The notes beneath the pieces were generated by a model. That model did no database searches. It saw only the letters and a list, made by a program, of their open reading frames with translations, and was not told the DNA's origin. Shown here in pieces: positions 63,704 through 64,000 of a stretch of DNA of 64,000 bases; positions within the stretch are counted from its first letter, which is position 1; every line of letters starts with the position of its first letter. This DNA comes from Chitinivibrionales bacterium (GTDB taxonomy: Bacteria; Fibrobacterota; Chitinivibrionia; Chitinivibrionales; JANQEN01): positions 1 through 64,000 of the forward strand of contig JANQEN010000020.1 of NCBI GenBank assembly GCA_028278335.1, in the 5' to 3' direction. The position numbers were made by a program, and so were the translations under genes.

Positions 63704-64000
63704 TTAATTAATGAATGCGATGATATCACTCATTGAATCAACTACAAATCCGATTGGCATGACCGTACCATTTCTTCGTGCATCAATGATAACAACTGAT
63801 AGATCTTTCGTCATTTCTGGAGTTGTGTTTTTCCTTAGATCAAAGGTGAGAACCATATCACGTTGATATAATACAAAACCGCAGCGTGCGTCACTGTTGT
63901 ATTGTTCAATAGTTGCCTTTGTTAATCGGTCACGAATTTTGAGAAATTCAATACGATGGTTGACATCCAAGATGGGTACATCGATCCAGCAGGCTGATGT
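63704..64000 (-). CDS. CheW-like domain protein, N-terminus beyond window
   Basis: Open frame from the window edge to 63704. The visible 98 residues include SACWIDVPILDVNHRIEFLKIRD, YQRDMVLTFDLRK, VVIIDARRNGTVMPIGFVVD and SMSDIIAFI, matching the second half of a CheW-type SH3-like module (IGLVVDSVSEV pattern). A frame-internal TTG at 63970 is not a real start. CheW links chemoreceptors to CheA. It is close to the stand-alone response regulator. Confidence 0.7.
   Translation of the reverse strand, partial: TSACWIDVPILDVNHRIEFLKIRDRLTKATIEQYNSDARCGFVLYQRDMVLTFDLRKNTTPEMTKDLSVVIIDARRNGTVMPIGFVVDSMSDIIAFIN

Overview
The window looks like an AT-rich (roughly 35-40% GC by eye) chromosome segment from a Gram-negative, envelope-rich bacterium of the FCB superphylum, most likely Fibrobacterota (Chitinispirillia/Chitinivibrionia type). 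The evidence is a FISUMP-domain protein (Fibrobacter succinogenes major paralogous domain), many secreted proteins ending in a FlgD/Por-like C-terminal beta-sandwich of the type IX secretion kind, lipoproteins, outer-membrane barrels, a Reg_prop/Y_Y_Y sensor and plant-type LRR surface repeats. No rRNA, tRNA, complete IS element or classical CRISPR array was recognised.

Layout. 1-3089: the N-terminal part of a giant secreted LRR protein. 3090-4796: a gene-free stretch holding a very regular 23-bp palindrome array and a GC-rich dispersed repeat. 4797-13521: a secreted Tat-type histone-deacetylase-like amidohydrolase, cytidine deaminase/VOC pair, hemerythrin, GNAT-DinB fusion, exported TrmO-like protein, FISUMP protein and small envelope proteins. 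13674-23751: the most unusual part. Four secreted proteins here are split by in-frame UGA codons, and each UGA is followed by a hairpin resembling a bacterial SECIS. I read them as selenoproteins: two Omp28/thioredoxin-like proteins with a U-x-x-C motif, one FG-GAP repeat protein with adjacent U-C, and one DNRLRE/Ig-repeat protein. They flank a beta-propeller diguanylate cyclase. 24009-32959: nitroreductase, ferritin, thioredoxin-like protein, a large GH94/GH149/GH161-type glycoside phosphorylase, cupin and two exported DsrE-like paralogues. 32980-36737: a complete oxidative pentose-phosphate set (zwf, gnd, pgl). 36966-48806: envelope proteins of unknown function, a DAO-family oxidoreductase with a histidine phosphatase, and a tandem pair of barrel paralogues.

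48807-55377 is an accessory island: a 41-bp periodic array, structured repeats, a STAS-KAP P-loop NTPase that appears to start at a non-AUG codon, a translationally coupled radical SAM/SPASM pair, and a second truncated copy of the KAP 3' end. The two KAP copies flank the radical SAM pair as 305-bp direct repeats. 55378-64000 holds a CARDB lipoprotein, methyltransferase, an EamA exporter with an AraC/GyrI regulator, cysteine synthase, a response regulator, several small genes with strong Shine-Dalgarno sites, and a partial CheW-like gene at the edge.

Two dispersed repeat families cross the window: a GC-rich multi-hairpin repeat of about 110 bp (four copies) and a MITE-like element with terminal inverted repeats (two copies). 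The selenocysteine machinery (selA, selB, selC, selD) is not in this window, so the selenoprotein calls rest on frame continuity, motif context and downstream hairpins.
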